Source: Endothia cerciana (Eukaryota > Ascomycota > Sordariomycetes > Diaporthales > Cryphonectriaceae). Taken from it: DNA of 64,000 bases. Under the pieces are notes generated by a model. That model was not told the DNA's origin, did not search any database, and saw nothing but the letters and a program-made list of their open reading frames with translations. The position numbers and the translations under genes are program-made. The stretch covers positions 496,001 through 560,000 of the forward strand of contig JALRMH010000015.1 in assembly GCA_026119935.1 (NCBI GenBank), read 5' to 3'. Positions within the stretch are counted from its first letter, which is position 1, and the number at the start of each line of letters is the position of its first letter. This document shows positions 42,238 to 54,220 of the stretch, one piece after another.

Positions 42238-42664
42238 GGGGAGTAATAAAAGTTAGCTGGACATAACGGTGGCGGATCGAAAGTCATTCGTCACGAGCGA
42301 GTGGGAAACCTTCGACTTATGATGCTTTGAGACAAGAGAAGGCATGATATCTACATTGTGACGGGCTGTCTGGGACTTGTATCTGACTACTGGATTAGAC
42401 GACCTGGGGATCGGCTAAGGCTACCTAGGTAGATAAAGGCTATGGATTGGTGCTGGGAACTAACGGTGTTATTACTGGGATCGGAGGTTATTAAGTTCGT
42501 TGGCGACCTCGCGGCGGAGAATGCGCAATCGCCAGCTCCACAATTTGAGTACCCGCGTAAGGTATATAGCTTTCTCACTAAAGCGGTCCATCTCCTCCCA
42601 AGCGTTCCTGATGATTCTTGCCAGCTCTACTGGAGAGGGTTTATAGTTCCTAGCGGAGAATACC
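42238..42664. other. Intergenic in the decayed block
   Basis: About 430 bases between the two broken minus-strand genes. It should contain the sulfatase promoter. Nothing else supported. Confidence 0.45.
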
Positions 42665-43717
42665 CTATGAACACTTCTTGCCTTTGGCACACGGCGTCGC
42701 TTTGGCCTTCTGAGACGTCGCCGTAGCCTCTTTACTAGACGTTTTCTTCGCCGAGGACGTGGAAGATGTCTTGCTAGTGCTTAGAGTAGTAGGTGCCGTT
42801 GTGGAAGCTGAGCTTGTAGTGGACGTGGAGGTTCCAAGTGCGCATGCGGCAGCGTCGGTCGAGCTCGTCGTCCCTCTCTTACATTTCCCAGGGTTCTTGG
42901 CCGCCCAAGCCGCCTTGAGCTCATCGATCTTCGCCTTAGTCATGGTGTCGGCGTCGACGTTGTCTGTGGCCTTGTCTCCCTGAGGGGAACGGTTCCTCAC
43001 CCACGACCCGGCTGTGGTTTTATCAATCGCTTAGTTCTCTGAGTTGACAGTGTAGATGGCTGTTACGGCTGTATTGGCCTGAAGAGTCGTGAATTCAAAG
43101 TCAGACCAGGCATTGTGCGCGTCTCGCCACCCCAATCCGCATCATCGGCGTCGTATGGGGCGGTGTAGATGTTGGTAGGGTGTTGTGGCCAAGAAGTAGG
43201 CCTCGCCCGTTGCCGCCTTGGCTAACGCCTGGGACGACCGAGCTACCAAGGCCTGTTGTCCCGAGCCTTTGGACTGCTTCGTCAGCTCCGAAAACTTGTC
43301 CAGGGCCTGGAACCAAGAACTCGGCATGACATAGTTGATGTTCTTGCCATTGAGATCGGGTCTTTTCTGGGCGAATCCCTTCGCCGCCTGCGAACTTGCG
43401 CCAAAGGAAAATAAAACAGCACCGTGGTATCAGGGGCCGTGACAATACCGCACAGGCGAAGATCGGCGGCGATCACGTCGACTGTAGGTAAGGAGGTGGC
43501 CTTGTACACCCCCCAGCCCTCCTTCGTCGTGGGAGCATCTTTGTTTGGGCACGTAGCGCTGGCATATTCGTACGGCTTGATTACCACTGCACCTGGCGCA
43601 TCGGTGTTGTCCCGTATCAGTGAAACAGCTGATGGAGCTGCAGACGTTCCCGGCGTTTGCACCGGGAGCCAGTTGGAGGAGGAGAAGACCGTATGCGAGA
43701 AGTTGGGCGAGGGACAT
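42665..43717 (-). pseudogene. Secreted protein with Ser/Thr-rich tail, broken by several lesions
   Basis: I do not recognise the family. The reading starts with a clear signal peptide (MSLAQLLAYGLLLLQLAPGA) at 43717. It shifts frame at a GGG run near 43655 into APSAVSLIRDNTDAPGAVVI and on to TKEGWGVYKATSLPTVDVIA, shifts again near 43405 into SSQAAKGFAQKRPDLNGKN and YVMPSSWFQALDKFSELTK, then near 43170-43110 into DAHNAWSDFEFTTLQANTAV. An in-frame TAA follows TVNSEN at about 43030, after which the same frame reads AIDKTTAGSWVRNRSPQGDK and continues to 42665 with a Ser/Thr-rich, Lys-containing tail and CKRG near the fold end. Since each segment is protein-like and consecutive, this was one gene of about 330 codons. 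Confidence 0.55.
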
Positions 43718-45233
43718 AGGTCCAGTTGTGCGTTTGGTGAACTAGAATGTAGTCATGGTGGAGGCGACCCCCGGACTGAGCAGGCTGGTTTGGACTGGTG
43801 AGAAATTAGATGGAAAAATGAACGAGAAGAACGGATCGACTTGAGGCCTGCAGGGACCCTTCGGTTACAAATGAATGGAGATATTTTAGAAAGGAGAATG
43901 AAGTGGATGTGTGCTGGTAAACAGCAACAGACGGGTTGCAAGAATGGAGGAGACATGGCTTCTTATGAATTCTTGCCAGCATCGCAATATCGACTGGATG
44001 TCGACTGACTCCAGGCTCAACGGCTCACCACCATGATAGCAGGAGACCCGTCATCGTCACTTGGCGGCCTTGTGGTCGCCAGAGAGGCGAGACCCTCCCA
44101 GACAATCATTTGAAAATGATAGTAGTGAACGGTGGTGAGCTCAGAAGTGGAGCAAGACTGCAGCAGATGATAACCACTGCTTAGAGGACTATCAGATCCG
44201 TTGGCGTGCGAAGAGCTTGTAGCAAGGCCGTGGCCGTCCTCCTGATCCACTCCTTCTGGAATTTGAGACGAGCGGTCACGAAACTTTGGACTTTGAACAA
44301 TTCCCGAATTGGCCGACCACTTCATCTACAACTGCCTGGATGAAACGGCCGTTGGAGGAATTTAGGTTCGTCTGTCGCTGGCCGACCTGATGGGCGGGCA
44401 AGGCCAGCTGACCGCAGCAGCCCCCGCGGCCATACTGATGGCAAGGTCATTTCCGAGTCGGGGAGACGCAAGAAAACCTGGAAGGCGGGTGTGGGCATCT
44501 CAGCCGACAATGGGAGAAGAAGTGCCGGGAACGAAATGAGCCCAGGTTGACAGATCATCGTCACGTACGTAGATGACTCCTGGTCTGTAGCCAAAGTATC
44601 TACCTCGAAGGCTGCCATGCCCACAGCTAGAGCCTCGAGAGCATCTATGGTCAAAGGTTCCCAACCACGTGCCAACCTTGCTCTCAGCCTTGCAGGTCCG
44701 CCCGTAATCTGCATATCAGGAACTTCACCAAAGAGGTGGGTGGCCGGGCAGTTGTGGACAGCGGCTGGGCTGGGCTTGCGTGGCTTGCTATATAATGGCA
44801 AGAGCTAGGCTAAGAGTGCGCTTGCTCACATAGGCTCTACGATACTCTTATATTTTTATATTGTTGTGGTGGGTGGTGGCATGGCCTGTCAGATGCAGGT
44901 CGTGCTGCAACGTTTCGCTGTCAGTGAGGCGCTTGCTTACCTCAGCCCTTAGGCAACCTTTCTGCACGAGTATATAACTAGTAGCTGAAAAATAGGCACC
45001 GCCAAATCATCAACGCAGCTTTTGACTCCCTCTTCATTCTGTAGCTTGTCTGCCCAGGTGCCCTTGATCCAAAGTCTCGCCGAATACTCATCGGCGGTTA
45101 CCTTGGAGCACAATACCACGGAGAACCTCCACTCTGCCTCTATTTCTTCTTGCCCAGTCTTCCACATACCTATGCCGACTATCTTGGCCGCCTACCTCCG
45201 CATAGTATATTCCAGCAAAGCCAGTTCTACATC
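43718..45233. other. 1.5 kb interval, no supported gene
   Basis: A 159-codon minus-strand frame (44322-44801) and a 102-codon frame (44017-44325) occur. Neither shows a domain or motif I recognise, and I do not call them. TATATAA at 44789-44795 could serve a plus-strand transcript. The region may hold degraded coding sequence like its neighbours. Confidence 0.35.
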
Positions 45234-46011
45234 ATGCCGGACCTGCAACAGCAGAACGAGAGGATTCTCGCCGCTTGCAGGACTGGTGACCAACGGACGT
45301 TGGAGGTTTTGTTCCAAGAACTCGGCATCGGCCCCGACCAGCCCAGAAATCCGTGGGACTTCGATAAACCTCTTGCGAAGGAGCAGCGCACGCCGACAGT
45401 CAATAGTATACTCCGCGCCGCTATCGAAGGCGAAAAGATTGACATGGTTAACTTTCTATGCTCTACATTCCCAAAAACCAGCATGGACCGCGGGCCGCTT
45501 GCCTGGGCTGTCGATACAGGCAACGTTAAGCTAGTCGAGGCGATCTGTAAGCTCGACCCTGCCGCAGCTAACGGAGCACGTAACTATATGAACATCCTCG
45601 CATATGCGTGCTCGAGGCCTGAGAATACGGAGATTGTTAGTGTGCTGCTGAAGTCCGGTGCAGACCCTAACAAGCCGGCGGAGCATACGCCGCCATCCTC
45701 GAACGCCAGTTACGCCGTGACCGGAGGCATGCCGGTGTCGACTTTCGAGCAGTTCTTCGACTATGGGTATCAGTTTAACGATGGCTGGGCTTGTGAGACG
45801 GGCTATAGAGCGGAAGCGTCCGGACGTGCTGGAGGTCCTCTTTGCAAGAGGTAAAGACCTTCCTACGGCAAGGCTTGACTCCAAGGAAGAGTTGATCAAG
45901 CTAGCATTGGAAAACAACGGCTCGGAAACAGTCGACCTGATTGAACGCGGATACCCCGTTAGTTCTAAGAAGAAAGGTATTGTGGATACTATAGTCTGGA
46001 TGTTGCATTGA
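45234..46011 (+). pseudogene. Ankyrin-repeat-like protein with one frameshift
   Basis: Starts MPDLQQQNERILAACRTGDQ with helix-turn-helix repeats of ankyrin character: TLEVLFQELGI, SILRAAIEGEKIDMVNFLC, GPLAWAVDTGNVKLVEAIC, NILAYACSRPENTEIVSVLL, then KSGADPNKPAEHTPP. Near 45783-45790, within GATGGCTGGGCT, the reading moves forward one base and continues LVRRAIERKRPDVLEVLFARG to ESIKLALENNGSETVDLI-type sequence and a stop at 46011. One base fewer in the GGG run would restore a single frame of about 258 residues. Ankyrin proteins act as protein-binding scaffolds; nothing shows the partner. Either a recent pseudogene or a base-calling error. Confidence 0.55.
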
Positions 46012-47348
46012 GGTAGTCAAGAGCAACCATACCACAGAGATGGAAGACCTTAGACTGCAATGTCCGGCAAGGGCCGCATCACATCTTCGGCATGTCACAC
46101 TGCCCGAGAACGTCTTGATGGGACATTGTTTCTGGATAACATGGTGGGGTTCTCTGCAGGTTCTTCAGCATTTGTCGGAGTCCGATGAATATTGGAGGGC
46201 AGGTGGGTTACAGCAACAGAGACACCCTTCGTCATATCAATAGCAGGCTCCCCACGGGCTCTCCCGGGATCAATAATCCGCCAACTGACGGTGCCTGCAC
46301 TTCGCACCCGTCCTTACATAGCACACACATGAGCTCCACATGATCATTATGGGGGATCATGTTGGTCGGCAAGGCTCATGGTCCTGCACGTATCTTCGTA
46401 TCTTCATGACCAGATTCCTCACAAGCATAAAGCGTCGTGTGGACTGTTCTGTCTCACCGCTCCAGATTTATACACAGGATAACGACTAATTGATCAGATC
46501 CTATTCTTATTCAACCATCTCATTGTTGTATCACTTTTCAGTCCGCCGGTTTCTATGTCTCCGGCCATTTTAGTGTACTATATAAGTCCTGGTCTAGCCA
46601 CCAACTGTCTTCGGGCACCCAGTTCAGAACTCCGGCCTGCTTGGGCGAATTGGCTCCCTGCACTGTATGATGAACTTTTTGTCTGCAAAGGGCCCGGATT
46701 CGAAACGTCCTTTGATTCCCCTTTCCCTTCATTTCGCTCCGTTCTTTGACGACTTACTGTTTTTGTCGTGCCATCCGATCCTAGTCCTTCTCTCTCTCTC
46801 TCTCTTTCCTATCTTGCCTGATGTATGATAGCTATCCGTCCTAGATCGATTCCCTGGCTGGCTTTTAGACTTTGGTGCAGTAATTGCCTGTGAGGCTGCT
46901 ATCGCCTCAATAACTATAGCTAGGACCTCGGCCATTGGGCAGTGAGGTTGATTTCGCCCCACAAGGACGAGGGTCGTTCGTTGGAGCGTCCTCGTGAGAG
47001 CCAGAGCAAGAGCGGTGTGTGACTGAGAAATTCGAGCGACTTGACATTCACAAACAACTGATCTTGTAACCCCTCTGTTGCAAGATGTCGTATCCTATCA
47101 TGACCCTGGGGTCACTGCGCTCCAGCCGCGAGTCGTTGCACTCGAGGGGCGTCACGTGTTGAGCTGCTCTCTTTTTGTCGCGCTAGTCCCAAAACCCCCC
47201 TAGCTCGGGAATTTCGAACCCCCACAAGCTCGTTCAAAATTCAAACCTGCAACCTCTTCTCTTTCCTATTCCGCATCCCAACGAACGAGCCGACAACCAA
47301 CCTCCCACCATTTCGACGATTGCCTCTGGTGACCACAGATCTCATCAG
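46012..47348. other. Intergenic, eS8 promoter side
   Basis: About 1.3 kb with no supported gene. A CT run lies at about 46788-46806. The last 200 bases are pyrimidine-rich and likely contain the transcription start of the ribosomal protein gene. Confidence 0.45.
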
Positions 47349-47498
47349 GTACGTACGAGCACGAGAGGAGAGGACTGCCGGCTCGGCCTCTGGCGCCCTC
47401 AAATCGCCCATATCCTGTTCCCTTGCGGCCCCGTGTTGAGGAGCACCTCCTTCCCACGTGTGCAGTCAGCTAACGTCTGGTCCGTCCTCATCAAACAG
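47349..47498 (+). other. Probable 5' UTR intron of the eS8 gene
   Basis: Donor CAG/GTACGT at 47349, branch-like GCTAAC at about 47468 and acceptor AACAG at 47498, 11 bases before the start codon. Leader introns are common in fungal ribosomal protein genes. Inferred from splice signals only. Confidence 0.5.
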
Positions 47499-47509
47499 AC
47501 ACCGCAATC

Positions 47510-48278
47510 ATGGGTATCTCCCGCGACTCTCGTCACAAGCGCTCCGCTTCTGGCGCCAAGCGTGCCTACTACCGTACGTCGAGCTCGATGCCACAATAAA
47601 CAATCGAAAGCCCGTATCGCTTTCGGAGCTCTGTTTCCCTCCTGTGCCTCGCCTACCAAGGCGCGGGCCCCCCACAGGAGAGGGAATCACCCTCCGGAAC
47701 ATACGTTCTGACCTCCGTCAATAGGGAAGAAGCGCGCTTTCGAGGCCGGCCGCCAGCCGGCTCAGACCCGTATCGGTGCCAAGCGCATCCACACCGTGCG
47801 CACCCGCGGCGGCAACCACAAGTACCGTGCCCTCCGCCTCGACAGCGGCAACTTCGCCTGGGCCTCCGAGGGCGCGACCCGCAAGACCCGTGTCATCGGC
47901 GTCGTCTACCACCCGTCCAACAACGAGCTCGTCCGCACCAACACCCTGACCAAGTCCGCCGTCATCCAGGTCGACGCCGCGCCCTTCCGCCAGTGGTACG
48001 AGGCCCACTACGGCCAGCCCCTCGGCCGCAGGCGCCAGCAGAAGGCCGGCGGCGGCAAGGAGGCCACCGAGGAGGTCAAGAAGAGCAAGAGTGTCGAGAA
48101 GAAGCAGGCCGAGCGCTTCGAGAAGCACGGCAAGGTCGACCCCGCCCTCGAGAAGCAGTTCGAGGCCGGTCGCCTGTTCGCCGTCGTCGCCTCGCGCCCC
48201 GGCCAGAGCGGTCGCTGCGACGGCTACATTCTGGAGGGCGAGGAGCTCGCTTTCTACCAGCGCAAGCTTCACAAGTAG
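47510..48278 (+). CDS. RPS8: 40S ribosomal protein S8 (eS8)
   Basis: Small-subunit ribosomal protein eS8. Exon 1 (47510-47573) encodes MGISRDSRHKRSASGAKRAY; a 151-bp intron (47574-47724, GTACGT to ATAG) is removed and exon 2 (47725-48278) continues RKKRAFEAGRQPAQTRIG. The joined 205-residue product matches the family along its whole length (yeast 200). Further markers are VRTRGGNHKYRALRLDSGNF, THE conserved turn TRVIGVVYHPSNNELVRTNT and the end GYILEGEELAFYQRKLHK. An internal Lys/Glu-rich stretch (KEATEEVKKSKSVEKKQAER) is normal for eukaryotic S8. Codons are nearly all C/G-ending, as in highly expressed fungal genes. The split codon (C/GG, Arg) at the junction confirms the intron. Confidence 0.97.
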
Positions 48279-49364
48279 GCTTGTGGCGGCGGCGGCGGTG
48301 GTGGTGTCGGCTGGTGGAGACCTTGGGAGGGCAACATGCTCCAGGGGTGAAGCAAGCAGGATGGAGGGATAGTCTAACGGGAGGGCTACTTCGGGACACC
48401 TCACCCAAACCTCATCATCCAAACCAAGAACAAAATCGGACTCGGTGTCAACGGATCAATTCGGCTGGCCCCCCTCATGATTTCGGTGGCTTATGGCTGT
48501 ATCACGGCGCAGCAGTGAGATCGCTTCCCTTTACACGTTCATCGCATTTGGGACAGGGAGGATCAAGGGGAATCAAATGGAAAAAGAAAATGCCTTCAAA
48601 TGAACATCATGTCCGCCCGTCGACTTTGTATTCCACCGTGAAAAAAAAAAAAATTTTTGAATCCTTTTTTTTCTTTCTTTTTTCCCTTGGAATGCCCCCT
48701 TCGAACTCGGCTCTCTCCCTGTGTAATAAGACCCATGAACTTCAGGAGGGCGCGGCAGGCAACTGTGATGGGCCACTCTGTTCAACATTGATGAGTTCCA
48801 TCCTAGGCTTGCCTTTACTCCGGGTTTCTCCGGTTGCGAAGTCCATGCTCGCTCGGCCTGACATCCGGCGGATGGTCCCCCCCTTACCTTCCTTTTTTTT
48901 TCTTCGTAACTTGATAGTGCGGCCCAGGGTCGTGTCCGTGGTCTCTCATTCACGCCAATGGTCGGCTGGGACCCAACCGCCCCGGTAGCTTTCTACCTAC
49001 CGTCGACTTACTACGTACGGCCTGGTTACGCCTCAAAGCACGGCTGGGGCGGACAGCCAGGTGTGGTTGTGCGATAATCAGAAAACCAATGTCATTTTAT
49101 ACATGGTGCTTGGTATTCCCCCCCCCCCCCTCAACTCAAGTCTAAGTCACCCTTCTCCTTGCTACTGCCTGCTTGCTTGCTATGACCAACAAAACTCCCA
49201 TGAGCACCGTTTTATGACCGGGAGGACGAAGTCTGCCGGTGAAACAATAATCAGATTTTTCTGTGGTGCGCGCGCTTGTCCGTTGCTGTGTATCATGTTG
49301 AAAAGCCGCAAGATGGTAAGTACACTGCCGTTGTTGGCTTCAGCTTCCCGGAGGTATCGGGCCT
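48279..49364. other. Convergent 3' region
   Basis: About 1.1 kb between the eS8 and GYP5 stops. It includes A/T runs (48640-48690) and 13 consecutive C at 49118-49130. No gene is supported. Confidence 0.5.
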
Positions 49365-51997
49365 CTATGCGAACGTCCGCCTGAGGTCGTTCCACTTCCT
49401 CTGGAGGGTCTCGTGCTGAGAATTTATCTGGGCGTAATGTCAGCCATCTGCATACCCACTGCGCGCGTATGTGATTGTAGGGAGCGGATGCTTACCTCCG
49501 CATACTGCATCTTCGTCTGCACGAGCTGCTCCTCCAGCTCTGCCATCTCCTTCTCGACCTTCTCATTCTCCTCGTGCACGCGCTGGTTGCGCTCGATGAG
49601 CGCATCCCGCTCCAGCTTCCACTGGTCCTCGATCTCGGTCGGCTGCTTCTCGATGACGATCTTGAGCTCCCGCACCTGACCTGTGAGCGACTCGTTCTGG
49701 TCCTTCAGCTCTTCATTCTCCACCTTCGTGTGCACCAGCTCTGTCGCCAGGTCCGCCTGCTCCCGGTCGACGGCCTGCAGCCGCTCCTCCAGCTTGCGGA
49801 TCTTGGCCGCGTAGCTTGTGTTCTGCGACCGCAGTGTCTCAAGCTCCTGCTGCCGCTCCTTCTCTTCGCGGGTTTTCTCTTCCCATTCGCCCCGCCAGGC
49901 TTGAAGGGTATCGGGCGTGAGCTTCACCTCGCAGGCGTCGTGGACGAGCTGGTCTGCCCGGTAGACTTCCTTGTCCATGCTGGATGTCGAACTGCCAAAG
50001 AATCCGTTCTCCAGGATGCTGTTCGCGGTCGGTGCCGACTCGATGTAGACGTCAAATAAGCGATCTCGAAGGTAGGTCGTGAGCTGTGCCATGTCCGTCA
50101 TGCCCAGGAGAGTCTGGCTGTTCTTCTGCATCAAGACGATGCCGAACTTGAGAATGGCCGAGAGTCCTTCGGACAGGATGAGGTCGTAGATACGGAGGAC
50201 AAGCTGGAGGGGGAAGCGGTAAGAGAACAGGGTGAGGAACCACTGCGTGGCGTAAAGGTGAGGCGAGATGCCTCGCCGTCTCAGGTGACAGTAAAGGGCT
50301 GGTTCAGTGTCCTCGAGTAATCTCTCAAACTGGTACAGATGCATGTGCAGGCCAGGCATGTCCTGAATAAAAAGGTCCCGCAGGTGGTAGTTGTTCATCA
50401 ACTTGACCAGGAGGCAGAATGCTTCTTCCTCAGACATCTGCTTTGTTGTCAGTCCTTTATCCCACAGACCAGTCACAAAGGGATTGTCTTACATTGAACA
50501 GAAGAGGCATGATCAGAAAGTTCATGCCCTGGGCGTAGCCAACCTCTTCGTCAAAGAGGGCGTACGCCTTGCATACGCCATACAGACCCTCCTGCAGGCC
50601 CTGTGCGGCAGCAAACTTGGAATACGCCGTCCGTTGGCCAAGGTCCCTCCGGATGGTCTTCTCAAGTCTCTGGATCATTGCGACGTCTTCTTTCTTCCTC
50701 TTCTCGGCTGCTTCATCCTTTGGGGTGTCCTTCGGAGGAGGGGAAGGTGGCTGAGACCCCGGCCCCTCAGAATGCACAGACGATGCCGACGACCCAGGCG
50801 CCGGGGTGCTGCCGTTGCTACCAGCGGGCGAGCCATTGCTTTGTCGGTCCTTCTCCTTGTCTGTGCCTCTAGCAACCAGACCTCGGTAGACGGCCTCTAG
50901 CTCTTCGCTCTGGCTTTGTGCCAGGACCTGCCATATCACGCCGCGGATCGCGCTCGGGATCCCTGCTGCGGTGGCCTTGCGCAGCTCCTCTGCGCTTGTC
51001 TTGGCCACAGCAGCTGGCCCTTCGTATACCACAGACTGCCATAGGTCCCAGTCCACGGGGTCATCCGAGAGCGTCGACGGACCGGCGGCCGCCCCTGAGG
51101 CAGTTCCGGGCGCCAAGGTAGCATGAGCTGGCCTTGGTGAGGGCGGCGGTTGCACGGCACCGCCTTCTTTTTCCTCTGCCGGTGAGCCAAGTGCCCCACT
51201 CGGCCCCTTGTTGACCAGTTCCGCGATCCCGTTCTCATCGCCATCGTCGGGGAGACTCGTGATGCCCGCCTCCTCCCTCATGCGCATCGCCTTGAAGCGG
51301 TCCTTCAGGCTGTGCCGCACATTCCTGGTCCCGCCCTCCTCGTCCAGCTTGCCAAGCAGCATCTCCGGGTTGCTGGTCAGCGTGGTCGTCGAGCTGGCAG
51401 TGTTCCTCCTAGCGGTTGCCGGCGGCGACACGTTGGTCAGGTCCTTGGACGAGCTCCTAGACAGCCAGGAAAAGGCACCAGCGAGCTTCCGCGAGGGCGG
51501 TGGCGCGGCGGCTGCAGCGTTGCCGGTGGGGGCTGCCCCTGGCGTCGTGGGTGCTGCAGGGGCGGCAGCGGGCGGCGTGTCCAGAGTTTTGGTCGGAGAG
51601 CCCTGGGTGCCGGGGGACCAGGGCATGGCCGGGAGGGAGTTGGTTATACTGCCGAGGGAGATGGTCTTTTTAGGGGGCTCAGGGTCAGGCCCGCTGGGGC
51701 TCATGTTGTTGACCTTCTCTACTTCTGTAGTGTGACCTGTCAGCCAAACTAGCTTTTTGGAGAGGCGCTGCCCGGTGTGTGGACCTTTGTGCTCCGCGTC
51801 GAGATCCTCGTCGTCGAGACTGACGTTGTCGAGCTGTCCGCTAGACTGGGCCGACAACCTCTGCTGAGCCAGGGTCGCCTCATCACTGTCCCCTATCGAC
51901 GTGGTCTCGACCTCTACAAAGTCGTCCTTGACCTCGGCCTCGGCCTCGGCCCCGTGCACCGGCTCCGGCTCCGGCTCTGGCTCTGGCTCCGGCTCCA

Positions 51998-52046
<49 letters not shown>

Positions 52047-52629
52047 CTCTTGCTCGTGCTCGTGCTCGTGCCCGAGCCCGGGCTCTAGCTCGGGCTCAAG
52101 TGAGGAGGGCTCCTTGTGCTCCTCTTCGGGTTCTGCCTTTTCTTCCTCTTTTATCTCATCCTCGTCGGCGGGCGGAGGTTTGGCGTGGGAAGCTCTCCGC
52201 TGTGTCAGGGACCGTACGGAGGAGGACTCAGGGGCAGCATCGCGGGCATCTTCGAAGTTGTCCTGTAGCACATGCCAGCCACGTTAGCACCAGGATAAGA
52301 CTAGTAATTTTCTCGCGTCGAGCCAGTGGCGTGATGTCTTGTGTCTGAAATATGGTGTGGGCCGCCTTGCAGCCTGTCGTGTAACGGACAGGACGCGCTG
52401 GCGTGTAGGTGCAGAGGCAGGCTAGGGCTGCCGTGACGGGTGAGGTTGGTGACAAGAGGGCACGCTGCCGGTTGGACACATGTGCCCGGGGGCTGCTGCA
52501 TGGAGGGTGGGAGGCGCGAAGGCGTACCGTGTCCTTGTCCGAGTCCGCATTGGACACAGACCCGGAGTCTCTCCTGTCCAGATGGGGGGAGACTGGAGAC
52601 AGGACGGCTGTCTCTCCGGGTTCCGACAT
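49365..52629 (-). CDS. GYP5: Rab GTPase-activating protein, Gyp5-type TBC domain
   Basis: TBC-domain GAP for Rab GTPases in ER-to-Golgi and polarized exocytic traffic. Four exons, all phase 0: 52629-52528, 52262-50493, 50437-49496 and 49427-49365; introns are 265, 55 and 68 bp. Product 958 residues (yeast Gyp5 894). The N-terminal half is disordered, with a long Glu-Pro repeat coded by CTCTGG-type DNA (51960-52060). The TBC domain starts around DWDLWQSVVYEG, with GIPSAIRGVIWQVLA (the Arg finger region), RLEKTIRRDLGQRTAY, the YAQGMNF motif with its catalytic Gln, and ISPHLYATQWFLTLFSYRFP. A C-terminal coiled coil follows (ELETLRSQNTSYAAKIRKLE onward), as in Gyp5/Gyl1. The last exon codes only 20 residues, ending WNDLRRTFA. 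It may cooperate with the exocyst route that SEC6 serves. Confidence 0.92.
51960..52066. repeat. In-frame Glu-Pro coding hexanucleotide repeat in GYP5
   Basis: GGCTCT/GGCTCC units on the plus strand encode alternating Glu and Pro on the minus strand, about fifteen units. Multiples of six keep the frame whatever the copy number. Confidence 0.85.
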
Positions 52630-53770
52630 GCTGGGCTGGTCTGCTGGAGGGCGATTCGAATTGTTTGAGTTGAAGAGTGGTGGTTCGCGGGGCGAGGCGG
52701 TCGCGCGGTGGAAGAAAGGGGGAAGGCGGACCAAGGTAGGTAGCTGTTGACAGCCAATATGCAGGTTCAGGCCATGTGAGTTGCGAGGCGGAAGTGGATC
52801 GAGGGAAGCAAATCGGACATGCAGCAACCTCGAGGGGTGACTGGCTTGAGCCAAGGGAAGCGTCTGGCGTCGATTCACACACAAGGCGATCGTCTCTGTC
52901 TGCGCCTGCACGAGACGCCGGAGGTAATATACAGTAGGGTGTGAGGAGCGGTTGATTCTGCAAAAGAATTGATGCGGCCAGGCGGTGTCGTGGTCGAAGT
53001 TCTGTGTCAGGGTAGGGTCGTTGTCAACTGTGGATACCTATTCCTGCGCGCCTTGTGGTCCTCCTCGGTCGTGTGATACGCCGATGGGTGGAGTATCTGG
53101 GTATTCGGATACCTGTGCTTCTGAGGGTTGGTCGTCGCCGAGGGACACGGGCCAGCAACAGCTCCGGTGTTGTCGTTGTCGTTGTCGTCGTTCATACAGC
53201 ACATGCAGGATGAAGAAGAAGAAGGGAAAGAAGAAGAAGAAAGAAAAGAAGGGAAAGGAAAGGAAAAGAAAAAAGAAAGAAAGAAAAAAAAAAGGTTTCG
53301 GGGGCTCAAGAACCGTGTTGATGCGAAGTGATGTGACGTGATATGATATGATGACGGTCGACACGTCGTCTGAAAATAGTTGAAGTGGAAACGTGCAGCT
53401 GCTGGCGGGAGGATTCGAATCGACGAGAAACAAACACCTACAGGAGGTGTGCGGAAGTACCTACTACGGTTACTGTACGCAGGGCAACTTCCGAGAGCAA
53501 GCCTCACCCCAAGGTCCCCGTCTTCCCGACCATCCCACCACTTCGGACCTATTGTAATAGTAACTAACAACGCCAGCACCCACTGCGGCTACCTATGTAA
53601 ACTCCCTCTGGGAGGCGGACGAGGAACTTACGGCCGGCCCTCATAGGGTCCCTAGCGCTGCCCTCCCTTGCGCTCGAGGTGGGGCTGCCCCCGTCGACAG
53701 CCCATCGTCTACAGCGGCCATCCCGGCCCCGCAACGTCGTCTTAGCATTGACCGTTTGCATGCTGGTTGC

Positions 53771-53802
53771 TCTGCCCTGCCCTGCCCTGCCCTGCCCTGC
53801 CC
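53771..53802. repeat. (CCCTG)n pentanucleotide repeat
   Basis: About six tandem CCCTG units. Confidence 0.85.
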
Positions 53803-54183
53803 CGCTGTGTTCTCTTCTGTTCTTCCCTGCTCCAATATGTAATGCGTTACGACGTTCGGCCTCCCTTGGTAGATCTCTGCCCGCAGGTCACCGGTAGACA
53901 AAAGTGCTGTACCGTAATTCTTGAATAAGTGCCTCCCCCCCCAAAGGAGGTCTTGGTGATGGGATCCTGCATGTAAGTATAGCAGCCCTGGCCCCCCAAG
54001 AAACAAGCCCGAGCACGTCATGAAACCGGCCCTGCCCTGCATTCTGCTGCTTGCTTGATTATTACAATACTCGAAACGAAACGAAGGCGGCCCGCCTCGA
54101 TCAAGCATATGCCATTGGAACGCTTTGCGTCATCTGACACTTCCATGTCTATCGGCGAGGCTCTCCTGAAAGACCACCCTGCC

Positions 54184-54189
54184 TTTTTT

Positions 54190-54220
<31 letters not shown>
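54184..54220. repeat. (CTTT)n microsatellite
   Basis: About eight tandem CTTT units following a T run. Confidence 0.9.

Noticed and set aside
44322..44801. 159-codon minus-strand frame in the decayed block
   Set aside because: Protein-like composition in part but no motif, signal peptide or family resemblance; could be a gene remnant but not supportable.
11345..52066. Direct repeats that might suggest a CRISPR array
   Set aside because: All are microsatellites or protein-coding tandem repeats without regular unique spacers, and the genome is fungal.
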